This document shows positions 24,828-37,671 of a stretch of DNA of 64,000 nt, piece after piece. Source of the DNA: Saururus chinensis (taxonomy: Eukaryota > Streptophyta > Magnoliopsida > Piperales > Saururaceae); the NCBI GenBank assembly GCA_035235625.1, contig CP141143.1, positions 3,330,501 to 3,394,500 of the forward strand. Reading direction: 5' to 3'. Every line of letters starts with the position of its first letter. The first letter of the stretch is position 1. Made by a program: the position numbers and the translations under genes. The notes beneath the pieces were generated by a model. It saw only the letters and a program-made list of their open reading frames with translations, was not told the DNA's origin and searched no databases.

Positions 24828-27800
24828 GTTTTCTCAAGTAGGTGTGCATCATTCGTGTGAATTTGATCCAAGCTATTGTTCTTTAAAATTATTACTATTA
24901 TTTTTCTTGTTATTGTTTTCTGAACTGAAAATTCCTTTTTGACAGCCTGTTCTTACATTTTTCTGGGTTAGTTGGAAACTATTTTTGGAGCGAAAACATT
25001 TGTTAAGCAATCTTCATCAAGCTATTCTGTGGAAACGAGCACTAGTAAAGGTCCTGTCCAACTGTACGTCTTGTCTTAATTTTACCTTTTCGAGTGTTCA
25101 ATAATTTAAGCCTTTTCATATTTTTCGTTTGTGTTATTGTAGTGAAAATTTTATGAAAGTGCATCCTTCATTCCTTCTTTCACGGTGGGTGTTCTCATAT
25201 TTTGTTTGTATGTCTAATCAATTTGTATTTAGCAAGGACAGCAAACACCACGGGTCGAGGGTCATTTTTCCTTAGCGGGTAAGTCCTAGTGTTATGGCAA
25301 TTGCCAAATTACAAGCAGCAACAGAAAATGAATCTGATAGGAAAATTCACTTTTGACATGGCCCCGAGGCTTATCTGCGCAGATCTGCTGTGATGAGTGG
25401 TGCTTCACAGCGGATCCAAAGCCAAATCCTTGAGTGGCAACGAGAGCTTTGTTGTGTACTGTACTGTTTGCGTTAGAAAAGGGTGAAGTGTTCAAATCGA
25501 TGGATCTGAAACGAGAACAACGAATGAGTGTAGCCGGACGAGTAAATTAATGCATTTTATCGCCAGTAGTAAAACAAAAAGAAAAAGATAAAATTGCTAT
25601 TGCCCAAAACAGATCGGGACATACATTTTCATTGGACACGCATTAAAAAAATGCATTTTATTGCTAGTAGTAAAACTAAAAAGAATTTACCCTTTTTTTG
25701 TCACTTGAGAAAACAGATAAAATTGCAATTGCCCAAAACAGATTGGGACAACATTCCATTGGATACTCATCAAAGTTGTGCGTCGACAGTTGTGTCTCTT
25801 GCTAAATGCAATCCTTTGCCCAGACGGGCAGTGGAAACCACTATTTCATACGTCGAACACGGCCTTGCGTTCTCCTATAGAAGATGACTTTCGGAAACGA
25901 GACAAGTTCAGTAGGTTTTATCTTCATCAATAATCATTCTTGTGAAAATCTAGCACACGGAAGTGCCGCATGTCCTATTGCGCATTTGTTAAAAGTGGTC
26001 AACAGAAGTTTCGACAGCCGCTACATCTTTCCCCGCCTCCGCCTTCGGTTAATGGACCGGCCAGGCCACCACGGGCGGAATAGGACGTCCGGGGTTTAGC
26101 CTCTGCGTTGCCATTGGTGCCCCCGGGGAGTGGAGCAGGGGCAGGGGCAGCAGATTGTGACGATATTTTGTAGTGGAAGGCATGGAGACGGAGGGTGAGG
26201 CCTCAACAAGAGGAGACGGGCTGTATAGAGGACGATGGTCGGGTGGCGTTCCACTCCTTTGTTTTGTTTTGGGCAATAGCAGGGTGTAGCCCATTAAGGT
26301 GTAGTGGCTGTCGGGTGATGACATCACTGCTATTGTTTAGCTAGCGCGTGCTGGCTCATACTACATTTTTGTAATTTCGAGAATTATTATTTTTGAAGGA
26401 CAATAATTGTGTCCAACAAAAGCCTACCTGTGTTAAAAAAGTGGTTCAATTTTTTCCGATTAATCAAACACCCCAAGTGTGGGTTCTGTTTGAAAATTTT
26501 ATTATAGGCTTATTAACACCCTTTTCCCTGTGCAGCCTGTGCTATTAATGCTAAGGGCTAAAATTGGGCTGGGAGTTGGTCCTTGGTTCAGCCCTAAGTT
26601 TGGAGGACTTTTAAAAATTTGGCTCTAAGTGGGCTCGGGCTGGGCCATGAATTTTTATTCGCTTGTTCTTAAAGTAACATTTTTTTAATAAATTTTTTTT
26701 AAGTAGGGTTAGCTACCCCTATCATGAATATGTAAGATAGAAATCTCTAAATTTTTAAAGAAAAATGCTTTAGTGACTACTTTATCATCTCAACCGTTGA
26801 TGAAAAATAGGCCCCACTAATCAACAATGAAGTAGCTTTTTGATGTTGATTTTTTAACATTATAATAATATTACTCATTTTTAAAATATACTTAAAAATA
26901 GTCTTTTGTAAACGTCGGAGGATAATGGGATTTTGGGTTTTTTAACTCTCAGGAGGGACTTTATTTAAAACAAGCTAAAATTTTCAACCCTACACTACAT
27001 TTTTAGGGGTCACCCCTAACCAGTACACAATAAGTAAATAGGGTTCATGAGATTATCATCTGCTTATATCATCTTAAGTATCATATGTGCGAAACTTTGC
27101 TTAATATTCACACATATGATGGCCTACACTGTACAATGAGTAGTCACTCTCTTCCATATTCACTTGTATGCGCCAAAAAAATACAAACAAATAACACAAA
27201 CACAACACAAGTCCATCTTGGTGAAAAGATCTCCGCCCAAGCTATATTTTTATCTGTCAAAATAAACAAAGCAAAGGCTGATCCACCAAGTTGAAAGCTC
27301 CTTCTTAGCACCCTGGTAACTGTGCATGAACAAATCAGTCACCAATTAACCATAACCGCCCTTGCTCTCCCCCTTTAATAAACTCTGTCTGAACTGAACA
27401 ATCATTATGCAACTAGAAATACAAAACCCACTCATATAAGAGTTCTCACCTTAACAAACTCATATTCTGCCCCCAGCCTAAATCAAGAAATCAAGTGGAG
27501 TCCGTCTTCAGTTAGAAATCTAGCACAATGTTGCTCCTATCCATCTAAGGAACTCGCTGCCTCAATTTCTACTTACATTAGAAGTGCAACAAACCTACAT
27601 AAGTAAATCTTGTCCGTCTTAGAAGTCCGTCCCTGAGTCCAAGTAACGCCAAATTTTACTGCTATAATCTCACTCGTACAAGGACTCCTACTCAGCCTGT
27701 TTCACAAGGCGAATAACTCGTCTAAAACACCTTCTACACTGTTTCAGCATCTGTTTGTGCCCAAAAAGCATACGTAAGCTATCCATCGCCCAAACAATTC

Positions 27801-28224
27801 AATTGTCTGTTGCCAAATAAGGGGGTAACCACCCATTTTTTTCATTCGACAAATTAGGGGTCTAATACCAAGGCTTAACCCTACTATGCACCTACCATAC
27901 TACACTGGCACATGTTGTTGAGCTCTCCTATGTGCCAATATTTTGATTTGGAAGAGAGTATTTACATGAATTTTAATTGGACCTCACAAGTAGGCGTCAC
28001 ACAAATTTGACTCACTTATCCAATCCAATCAAAACTGAGTTTTTGTTGTGTATTTTTTGTATAAATATTATTTTCTTTTATATTCAATGCGAATGGTGAA
28101 GGTTGGGCCAGCAGGGTCTACCCCTGGGCCCAACCCGTACTAGGAAGACATGGGGGCACGACCAACAAAGGTATGATTTCTTGCCCGTTTCATCCCCCTT
28201 TTTTGTGAGAAATTACTAGTTACG
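24828..28224. other. Intergenic region downstream of APT
   Basis: Begins with the likely APT 3' UTR. A direct duplication of about 100-120 bp lies at 25551-25772. GC-richer DNA at 26030-26330 has no recognisable protein. A 'gggcttgggctg'-like stretch near 26560-26660 resembles eroded non-autonomous hAT sequence. The remainder (26700-28200) shows nothing I can name. Confidence 0.5.
25551..25772 (+). repeat. Diverged direct duplication
   Basis: ATGCATTTTATCGCCAGTAG through GCCCAAAACAGATCGGGACA and TTCCATTGGA-type ends occur at 25551-25645. They recur with about 25 bp of extra sequence at 25651-25772. Internal A-rich tracts differ most. Confidence 0.7.
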
Positions 28225-28226
28225 GA

Positions 28227-28357
28227 TAGGGTACCAAGGTGGCTGTGCCTGTCACCAATTACAAATAGACGTTTTTCAGATAAGTAGGCTACTTAATAGG
28301 AAACCAACTGATATCTTAAATTCTCATTGGTGGTAGGCACGCCACCTTGGTACCCTA
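28227..28357. mobile_element. Foldback MITE with TA target duplication, ~130 bp
   Basis: GGGTACCAAGGTGGC...CACCAAT at 28229-28260 is repeated as its reverse complement, ATTGGTGG...GCCACCTTGGTACCC, ending at 28355. The arms are about 31 bp with few mismatches around a loop of about 65 bp, and the dinucleotide TA lies at each side. Size, structure and TA duplication fit a Stowaway-like (Tc1/mariner) or other TA-targeting MITE. It sits about 440 bp beyond the stop codon of the neighbouring minus-strand gene. Confidence 0.75.
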
Positions 28358-28794
28358 TAGGTACCTAAACCAGGACATGGCCCTCCGATCCACCATAGCT
28401 GACCTCGGCTTCTGCTCCACCCAAGCCCCACACCCTGCGCTGACCTCCCTGCCGCCCAGAGAAGCCGCCATAAAATACAGGGGGCAGGAGTCGATACCAA
28501 TTCCATATCCGTGCATGCATAGGCGCAGCATACCACACGGCAAACACGTCTGACCTGCCAAATTATTTTACGGAAAACTTGCACATTGTAAAGTGGTTCA
28601 AGTAATCATTCTTCCCTAGCCAATTAGGTATTCTTGGTCTGGCATCAATCACGTTTATTATAAATGTTAAAAGTTGCCCATTTCAGCCATTGCTAATAAA
28701 TTAAAATGAATAATTTCAGACAGCCTACCCAGAAATTGGTCGGAGTATATTTTTCGTTTTAGACTGCACTCGAAATACAAATGTCACAATTGTC

Positions 28795-31295
28795 CTAGAA
28801 AACGTCCGGATGGAAACGACCAGGAATGGAGTTGCTTTGCTGAGCTTGCTTCAAATGCATTGTGAGTGCATAATTATTAACCTGTTTATCAACGTCAACC
28901 ACCATCCGTTAGAACCAATAATTACAGAATCATGTGGATGCGGATAAGACACCCTACCACAGCAAGTTCTAGGCGACCTCGTAACGTTTAGGGCCTATTA
29001 TGTTGAGAATGGTTTCCGCTATGATGATAGGCAACACCAAATTCACCTAAATTCTACCTTATAGAACAATAAAAGAAGTGCAAACATACCTCCAGAGTTC
29101 TCAATTTCTCTTGATACTGAGATACTAACTGCTTTAAATGCTGGAGCTCACGAGTCTTTTCATCTAATTCTTTCTGACGCTCATGCTGAATTGCAAAAGC
29201 CCGTTTTAGAATGGCATTATCCCTAGCAAGTACTTCAACTTGTTCCCTCAGTAACAAGTTATCCTGACCAGTAAAAAATACAATATTAAACGGCAGCTAG
29301 ATCACAACTTCTAATGCAAGCACCCCGTTTAATAATAACATACCTTTTGAAGAGATTGTGCTACATCGGCACCAGTGTGTGCCTGAATGGACTTCTCTAG
29401 AATTTGAAGAACTCTTGCAGCCCGAGCCCTGGCATCATCCACATCAGAAGCATTCACCATTTCTCTAACAAACAGTTCCACCCATTCAGAACCATCAGAA
29501 GGAATGAGCGGCTCTCCAGCAGGTCTGCCTTCACATGCAGCCGAGGACTCAGGACCTGTCCATGCAAATGCGCAGACATCTTAATAGCAATGTACAAGAC
29601 AATGTAATAAATAGTGACAGATGAAGGCATGTAAGTGTAACAAATATAACAAATCAAGACACTGCATTAAACAAAATGATTCTATGAAATATCATGTTGT
29701 GTTTTCTTGCCTTGAGAGTTAACTGGTGGTGCAGCATGCTCCAATATGATCCCGATATTTATGACAGATTTGATACATATATTTCACCAAAAATATAAAA
29801 TATAGAGCTATCAAAAATAAAAAAAGTGGGCATTAATTGCTACTTTGCATTAAAAGAACTAAATCTAGTATCAGCGCTAAAAGTTCTGTATCTAATAGCA
29901 AATCAGATAGCACTCAAGAAACATTATAAAGTGGGAATACAAATTAAGTTAACCTATAAAACTTGAAGCTCGTGAAGTTAATTACACAAATTAGATAAAG
30001 CATTAACATGCGGAACAAGTTACACTCAAGACCCATTCAAAAATCAAAACATACCTAAATGTTGCTAATTTTCAGACATGGCATCATGGACATGCAAGGT
30101 AGGCTGCAAGCCTAATTTTCAAACACAATTCTTTGTACACGGGGGAAAAAATCCTTCATTTGTGGCATAACTCAAGTCTACCATGACTAATATGTCAATA
30201 GAAGTTAAACTGAGTGCACCATCTCTTAATAGTATAAAAAGAAAAATAACACCAAATAGGTTCAGGAAGCATACATATAAGTAAAATTCAATGAGAGAAA
30301 ATCAATCTTAATAACCATATGGTGAAAAATTTTCATAAAATGCAAGCAGCATACACACACATGCAGATGTTTGGAGAGAGAATGAAACCTTCAACTGACA
30401 GCACATCCACAGCTCCGACGATAGTAGCACCTTTACATTCATTGGCATTAAAATGTTTCTCTGATGAGCTTAAGCAAAGCTCATTCAAACTCTTGATGGC
30501 AGAATCCAAATCATTCCCACATTCTTCCAATGCTCTTTCCAAAAACTGGCATAACATGAACAAATGGTTGTCTAATCAGCTACCATTTGCCACTTTCAAA
30601 ATAATATGAAACACTCATACATGCAGCAAATAATTGTACAAGCCAATCAGTTCAAATTTCCATTTTTATTAAATTCTCTTTCCCTTCAAACGGTGTTAAT
30701 TTAAGAACGTCAGAGAAGGACAAAAGTGACATTATAGTCCTCCATCATCAAGCCTTCCCCAATTTCTGGGTTTGACGAAACACAGGAAATCTTCAATTAA
30801 ACGGTGTTGGCTTACAACAGTGCCTAGAAGTTAAAAATTTGTTTACGTCCTAAACCATTCAACCTAGTGTTCGAACATACAGACGAAACGGGGGGCAAAG
30901 ACTCTTAAAAACAAGCAACTCCACAATACAAATTCTAAACTCCCCAAAATTATACCGGTAGCAGAATACTAACATAAATCAATAGTAGAACTTTCAGACA
31001 ATTAAAAGTAGATACAAAAGTAGAGAAATTCCAAACCATAAACAAATGAGATGAGGGAGAAAGGAACCTGTTTGTCCATGTTCGGAAAGAGAGAAGCAAG
31101 GTGAGCAAAGGGAGAAGGAGGCGGCGAGGGTAGCTGAGAGGAAGGAGAGAGGTGGTGTGCCCGGGGAGGCGAAAATCGGATGGGGGAGGACGAGCAGCGG
31201 AGTCGCTTGGAGGAGGAAGAGGCAGGGGGCGGGGAGGAGTGGTGGAGTTGCTGTTCTTCGAAGAAAGGCCTCTTTCCACACACTATAGCAGACAT
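28795..31295 (-). CDS. CUE-like domain, coiled-coil protein, five exons, 285 aa
   Basis: Minus-strand exons are 31295-31068, 30545-30389, 29555-29344, 29263-29090 and 28881-28795, with consistent phases (858 nt). The protein starts MSAIVCGKRPFFEE. It has a basic, serine-rich stretch (SKRLRCSSSPIRFSPPR) and then a CUE/UBA-like helical domain from about residue 61 to 100 (FAHLASLFPNMDKQ joined to FLERALEECGNDLDSAIKSL). A conserved middle region follows (WVELFVREM, VLQILEKSI). An amphipathic coiled coil spans about residues 200-257 (LREQVEVLARDNAILKRAF). It ends SIPGRFHPDVF. Plant proteins of this architecture are annotated as ubiquitin-system Cue-domain proteins; CUE domains bind monoubiquitin, but no enzyme activity is implied. 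The start follows a purine context, and exon 1 alone covers the disordered N-terminus. Family assignment is firm; function is inferred. Confidence 0.88.
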
Positions 31296-33254
31296 GGTTT
31301 CCTGCGATCCTCCTCTCTAACGGCGGCGGCGATCTCCACGATCACTCCTCCGACTATCTGCCCGCCCACCCTATTGTTCTTCAAACCCTTCCTTTCCGCC
31401 CATGCCGATGTACCCTCTTCTTACTGGCGATCGACGATTCGAATCCGCCTTCTTCAAATGTTTCGGGCTGCTTCTCCAACGCTTGTATCCGATTACCTTC
31501 CTTCTCCCCAAGAGGAGGAACAACCAGAGTCCAGAGATTAGACGCAACCTCAAGCCAAGCCAAAGAGATTTTCTTCTTTTTTTCCCTTTTTTGAGAAGCA
31601 AGCGAGGAGATTCAGACACCGCCCATCAGACGCCCGTTACAAATTGCGGCCCAGCTCTAATGGGTTCAATCTGACATGAGCATGACGGTAGCCTCTACGT
31701 GTAAATGAATTGGGCTTGGATCGAGGTATTCTAGTCCGACCTTAGCCCGGCCCATGTGCACATTAACCAAACGGATACGGACAACTTCATGTAATTAAGG
31801 CATGCCAACTAAAGGCAGTCTGTTTAGAAGTTAAATAATATAATTAAATTTATTCGATGGGTAATTAAGATGATAATTTTATTTAAATATTATTTAAATT
31901 AAAAGTAATAGAAAAAGTTCTTCTATACCTATTTATTATATTTAAAAAATATAAATATATTTACCTATTAGTCTTAAGTAAGTTAATTTTAAAAGAAATT
32001 TATTTTTAATTTTGATATATGTTGATTGGAATTGTGATTATATTACAAATTATATTTGTATATGTTTAATTACAAATTTTGGAATGATGAATTACTTATT
32101 AAAATAGTTTGGAATGAACAAATTTTGAGTGACCAAGTAAGTTTAAGTGAAATTTTAAGGCTTTAAATAGGTTTAAGTGAATATTTTTCTAAAATATAGG
32201 AGCATTTTTTAAAAAAATTTGTAGGTTATAATGTCATCATTTCCCAAGTTGACCCATGATTCAATCGGGTTAACTCAGGTCAGCCACTCATCCATGTCAG
32301 AGTTTGGGTCGGGTTTTAAAACATTACTTTAAAAAGACACTAATAGAATATGTATATCAATGTATGTAGTCTCACTTCAGCCTCCAAGATACCTTCCAAA
32401 ATCGTGGTTGCAAAGGTGTCATTTGTAATTCTTCTTATACTTAAGATTCTTTTGAAACTGGTAGTGGAGAGATATTTTGAAGTTGAACTCATATGATAAG
32501 AAAAAATTATTAAAAAATAAAAAATTTATTAGGTATTTGCCTAATATATGTGGCTACTTACATTGCATGTTTGATACTCACAATTTACTTGTAACAACTA
32601 TGAATAACAATATTTTAGTCTTCTACCTTAATAATGTCCCATTTAGTGAATAACAAATGTTTATTTTGACATTTTTGGGCACATTTAAAAAAGTGGAATG
32701 GATAATAGTTATCCAATTAACCAACCGATTGTTAGTGGATGGAATAGTTATAAAAGTACCTATACCATTTTCTTAATGGAACAATTATGAAAAAAGATTT
32801 TGAAAATAGTTATGGTAATGGAATAGATTATACCACAACTGTATCATTCCATTGGCAGCCCTATTGTCAATAGAAGTGATGGTATGTCTCATTCTATTAT
32901 TATAATTATTTCTTATAATTTTATTTGTAATCATTCTATAAGATAAACAGTGTAGGTTATTCTATATTCGTTTCATCCATTGTTATTTGGTTGGTTAATT
33001 CCTTAATTATTACTTATTATCTTTTTTATATGAATTTATAATTCAATGTAATCTCATATTTTCCTAAACAAGTTAGTACTAAAAATCAAACCACTAAGCA
33101 AACAATATAAGGCATTTATCTCATGTATACACAATTAAATTTTTACCTTAGTTGTTACTTTGTTAGACAATGGGAACTTGATAATTCTCTTGCTCCTCCA
33201 TTGCGAAGGCAACATAATATTCCTTGCCAGTAGTCATTAGTTAGTAGCAGTCAC

Positions 33255-33338
33255 ATCCAACTCTTGTTCACTATCGTGTCCAAACTTAGGAAAAAAATCC
33301 AACTCTATTCACTATCGTGTCCAAACTTAGGAAAAAAA
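33255..33338. repeat. 42-bp tandem duplication
   Basis: Two adjacent copies of ATCCAACTCT...TATCGTGTCCAAACTTAGGA, differing mainly where TTGTTC in the first reads ATTC-like in the second. Confidence 0.85.
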
Positions 33339-34614
33339 AGTATAATCCAATATATAGATATAACCCTATATAAGGAATAAAGTTTACAATGTAGTATCTA
33401 CAAAACTTATATTAGCAAGGTTTTATTAAGTAAAAGCTATATAAAAGAGGACAAAAGGTATATAATATATTTAGACATATGCCAAATGTGTAACGTATAA
33501 TAGTTCTAGAATAACTTTTTATATAACCACTATAACTAAATGATGATTATGTAAAATTACTCATTTATTTACCTGCCAATAAATTCAATTATACTTTTTA
33601 ACTTCTCTATGATATGAATGTGATAATAGTGGAATGGTAGGCATATGTGTTACTAACAACTGGTTTCACGACTTATGAAATCATCTTGGCTTGATACAAA
33701 ATGAGCCCAACGTGGCCATCGACTCAACTCAACGCTGGCCTCCATAACTAACAAAAAAAAAGGGAGCGGTTAAAATATGAAGCCATTTTAATTCAAGACA
33801 TAATCGGTTGGCATTAGTGAAGTTTCACTAGTAGAAATTGACAAGGAACATGCTTAAATTGCGTGTTTGTGAAAAGCCTATTTGAAAACATGTACACCAT
33901 TGATTTTGAGCATTTGGTAGCAAATTCACTTGTTAAAAAGTGGGTTAAACATGAGCTATGCTCATTTCATAAGAAGTTCATGTAAATGGGCTTGTTAGGT
34001 ATTAAAAGCCCAAACCCACTTTTATGTAAATGAAAAACTCATATGTGAACTAGTTGAAGAGAGAATGAATAGTCCTACATTACTTAGAAGATGGAAGTTG
34101 TTGATATATAGCACTTAAATGTTGGCTTTAAAGTTAGGCATTTGGGCCACCTCACTTTTGTCGAATGACATACTTGTTGGATCCATGCACTTATGTGGGA
34201 TACATGTTCAATTCACATGTGCAGGGGCCGGCGGGTCAATAAGATAATTATTCTAGGACTAATTATTTTGATTTTCTCTTAACTTAAAATGAGTAATTTT
34301 CATTTAATCCAAATGGTGTATCCCTAACAGGCAAACACATCTATTTGAAAGGGATAAAATTTCTTCAACGGGATTTCTTCTATAAAATACTATGCATTAT
34401 CCTTAATTAGATTTTCTTGTCATTTTTGTTAGAGTAATTACACAGTCATGGTTCGTTGCATGCCCTATGTGGAGGTGCTCCTATAACATATCGTAGATCT
34501 TTCATTTTTATAAAGTATTTCTAATTGCAATTACATAAAGGTATGGAAATAACATCAGCTACGCTTATGAAGTTTCATTAGTTGATTGCAACTTTTCTAA
34601 TTTCATCAATTTTA

Positions 34615-34866
34615 ATATTTCCTCCTTCCCATAATACTTCCTTGTTCCTACTTTATTTTTAATACTTTTTTCAATTTCATCAATTTTAATACTTCTTCTT
34701 TCCTACCTCAATTTTAATATTTTTTCCAATTAAAGAAGTAGAAAATAGGCTTCAGACATGCATTTTTAAGTACCCACCTACTTAAATCTAACCCAATAAA
34801 GCTATTGATATATGGCAATTTTATTTTTCAAATGAAGTTATCAATATGAGATAGAGGGAGTATTAT
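34615..34866. mobile_element. Possible Stowaway-like MITE
   Basis: The left end reads TTTCCTCCTTCCCATAATACTT and the right end reads AGATAGAGGGAGTATTA, whose complement is TAATACTCCCTCTATCT. Both approximate the CTCCCTCCGTCCCATAATA terminus of Stowaway elements. The interior is AT-rich and noncoding. The arms are short and worn, so this remains tentative. Confidence 0.4.
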
Positions 34867-36530
34867 ATATAAACTTGCTTATTTGGAGATATTATCTAAT
34901 TAAAAAATTATCTTAAATTAAAATAAGAACAAGAAAAGCAAAAAGAGATGACAATAAGAGGATACACACAATATTTATTAAATCCAAACAATATATCCAA
35001 GAGATGAAAAGACATGAATAAGAACGAGTGCAATTCTCACAATAAATTTATTAATAAATGTTCATAAGATTTTATTTTATTTTTTCATTTGATTTTGTCC
35101 AAGAGATCTTTCGCTTTATGAACATTTCAAACCTCAAAAACATAATGGAGTTGCCAAATGAGAAAGGGGGAAAGAAATAAGTGGATTTTTCAAATATAGC
35201 CCCCAACTACTGAGTCCTCAAAATGTTATGGACTATTGAATATTCCAATAAATGGCCATGTGCACATAAGAAAGGTTGCACATGTGGTAGGAAACGGTCT
35301 AACTATGCTATCTTCTTCTTTTCCTTCATCGCCTCTTCAGCCACCTCCTCTTTTTCATTTTTCTCCTATTATACTTCATCTTCCCCCTCTTTTATGAAAT
35401 TTGACAAACTTTGCCACAAACTAACCATGGAGATATTTTAAAACTTAAACTTATTTTCCTTTATAAGCTCCAATCTTTAAAAAAAAACTATAAACATCTT
35501 CATCTACTTTAAATTAATAATTAGCTTTTTTCACTTGATTTTGAGCTTTCTCCATCAACAAATACATCTTAGACTTTTATTAATAGCGACTCATGCCTTG
35601 AAGAGAAAACAAGAGTCTGATAGTTAACAACCATCAGATATATTGCAAATGGGGCAATATCTCCTTCAAAATCAACAATTTATTGTGCCTTGAACCACAT
35701 CAATTTTGCATTTGATTTCATATTCAGTGTTATAATATTATGGATAAACGGCTAGCACGCTACATATATATATATATTCCAACAACAAGATTTCTTCAAC
35801 ATGGTGTTGCAATAATTTTGCTCGTAATATGATGTGGATTTTTAATGATAAACTTTGGGTGTTTTAGTTACCCACCATGGTTAAACCAACTTTAATAATT
35901 ATCTCAACACCTAAAAAAAATTTTAAAATGATTGTTTGACTGACCATGACTAATTGCCCTATTATTGGCCGACATTCAATGAACGTTAGACGTACCAAGG
36001 GAACATATACATGATTTTTTAGCACATTTTTTTTCACCAGAAGTCAATTCAGTAGGCCATGTTTCAGCACATGAATCAGATCAATCAATTGCTCCCCACA
36101 ATAATTTTTAATAAACTTCAAAAGTAAATTATGAGTGCTAAACGCGTAAAAGATACAATACACAATCAAACGGAATCATATGGTTCCAAATCAAAGTGTA
36201 GTAAATGATATGAGAATGATGCTGCTCCGTCGATTGCTTAATACAACTAGCTGTAGACAACTCTCTTATCGGCCATAGTTGTAAGGCAGCCCATGTACGG
36301 ACCCAACAGGCTGGTGACTGTACAGGCATCGTCGACTTTCCAACCAGGCAGGGATGGGAAGCGTACAAACTATAAACAAAGCTATTTCCCTTAACAGCAA
36401 AACAGAACCGTTTCAGACTCTGTTAAATGTGCAATAAAATACTCTACTCATAAGTATCATATTAGGTGCCATAGCGTCGAGCAGATCCTTGCTTGGTTCT
36501 AGTGGCACAGACAGGATCCACAAACTTTAC

Positions 36531-37507
36531 TCAGATCCCCACATAGTTAGGCCGAGCTTGCCTCTGGATCAACATCCTCTGTACGGACTCCACGAATTCC
36601 CTGCGACAAGGTGGATTAAAAGCAATCCATGTCTCAGTGTCTCCACAACAGGAAAAAATAAATGCTTAATTTTGGGTGGAGATTAGACCCCTCGTAGTTA
36701 GTTAGCTAATAATCTAATACGCTCTATGTTTCAGACAATATAGACTTACCCCCAAGGAAGACCCCCCAGGATCGACCACCTGCCTTGTTTATCCTGATAC
36801 GAGAACGTGTAAGAAGAACGGATCCCGTCTGCACCGTCGTCATCTGCGCATTCGCATCCATCATGAATCAAAACCATGATTAGTATAAAGAATATGTGAT
36901 CATATTCAACAAGATTTTCGGAGCCATCTGCAAATTAAGGGCAGGAGAAGTTGACTCACTGATTCCGAACATGGCAATCAAGGCGGAGATAAGAGTCTGG
37001 TACGAGCAGTGAAGAGCCAAGTCGACCTTCCTTCCTATTGCCACGCCCTCCATCTTCACCTTCACGTACTTAGTCCCGTTCACCTCTTGACAGGCTCTTC
37101 CTGCTAAGTGGCTCCTCCTCCATGACTTGACCGGTGGCCACCCCACCACATTCTTGTCACTGCTGCCAATTTCGAGTCAACATATCGTCATCGAAGAGCA
37201 TACTTAGGCCACGATACAGAGTTGTGATAATAGTAGAGCAGAAATTTACGTACCCTTGGCAAGGGGAGATGGTGGATTTTCTCTGGCAGAGGCACTTCCT
37301 TCCGTCTTCAACTTCATCATCATCATCACCATCACCAGAGCGATGGGTGCAGAATAGGGGAAGTGTTACTAGATTTGGATCGTGCGGCCCCTCGCAAGTG
37401 GCAGTGTCGTACAGTGGTTTGCATTTGGCTGGGGCATAGTTGAGATCAAGCAAGCCACTGATGGGATGGTGGGGAAGAGACAGACTCAGTCCCAGCTGAA
37501 GTTCCAT
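36531..37507 (-). CDS. Aux/IAA transcriptional repressor, four exons, 206 aa
   Basis: Short-lived nuclear repressor that binds ARF transcription factors and is degraded through TIR1/AFB receptors when auxin is present. Exons are 37507-37254, 37162-36960, 36843-36750 and 36600-36531; phases agree (621 nt). Domain I is the N-terminal LxLxL repressor motif (MELQLGLSLSL). Domain II is the degron VVGWPPVKSWRR (GWPPV at about 92-96), intact. Domain III (KVKMEGVAIGRKVDL, then SYQTLISALIAMFG) keeps the basic lysine face of PB1. Domain IV reads YQDKQGRWSILGGLPW, where the family norm is YEDKDGDWMLVGDVPW, so acidic residues of the OPCA patch are lost. The C-terminus (SVQRMLIQRQAR) replaces the usual RLRIMK. 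An in-frame ATG eight codons upstream (37531) is possible. Family is certain; the subgroup is unusual and not assigned. Confidence 0.92.
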
Positions 37508-37665
37508 TTGTTTTGTTACCCCCCACGCCACAAGTCGATGAAGTTGGGGCTCCGGACAAAACCAGAAAGTGTACAGTTTAGCTGGGTGATGAGAGAGTGG
37601 GATTGGCTGATTTGCCTATAAATAAGTCGCACGAGGACGAGAAAGAGAAGTAAAGATTGGGACAC

Positions 37666-37671
37666 GAGACA
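37666..37671. promoter_or_regulatory. Candidate auxin response element (GAGACA)
   Basis: GAGACA, the complement of TGTCTC, lies about 160 bp upstream of the Aux/IAA start codon. Another TGTCTC is at 38694-38699. Aux/IAA genes are commonly auxin-induced through such ARF sites, but a hexamer is expected often by chance. Confidence 0.3.

Larger units (their letters stand above)
31296..36530. other. Intergenic region, no recognised gene
   Basis: Begins with the 5' UTR and promoter of the CUE-like gene (GC-rich to about 31650). The rest is very AT-rich, with a 42-bp tandem duplication at 33255-33338, a possible Stowaway-like MITE (34615-34866), and an AT tract near 35765. The open frame at 35223-35441 is S/F-rich and lacks any domain. 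Confidence 0.55.

Noticed and set aside
26560..27000. Possible further hAT-type MITE with 'gggctgggccatg' words
   Set aside because: No matching terminal repeats or flanking duplication could be found.
31152..31674. Plus-strand frames opposite and upstream of the CUE-like gene's first exon
   Set aside because: They are antisense to a well-supported exon and its GC-rich leader.
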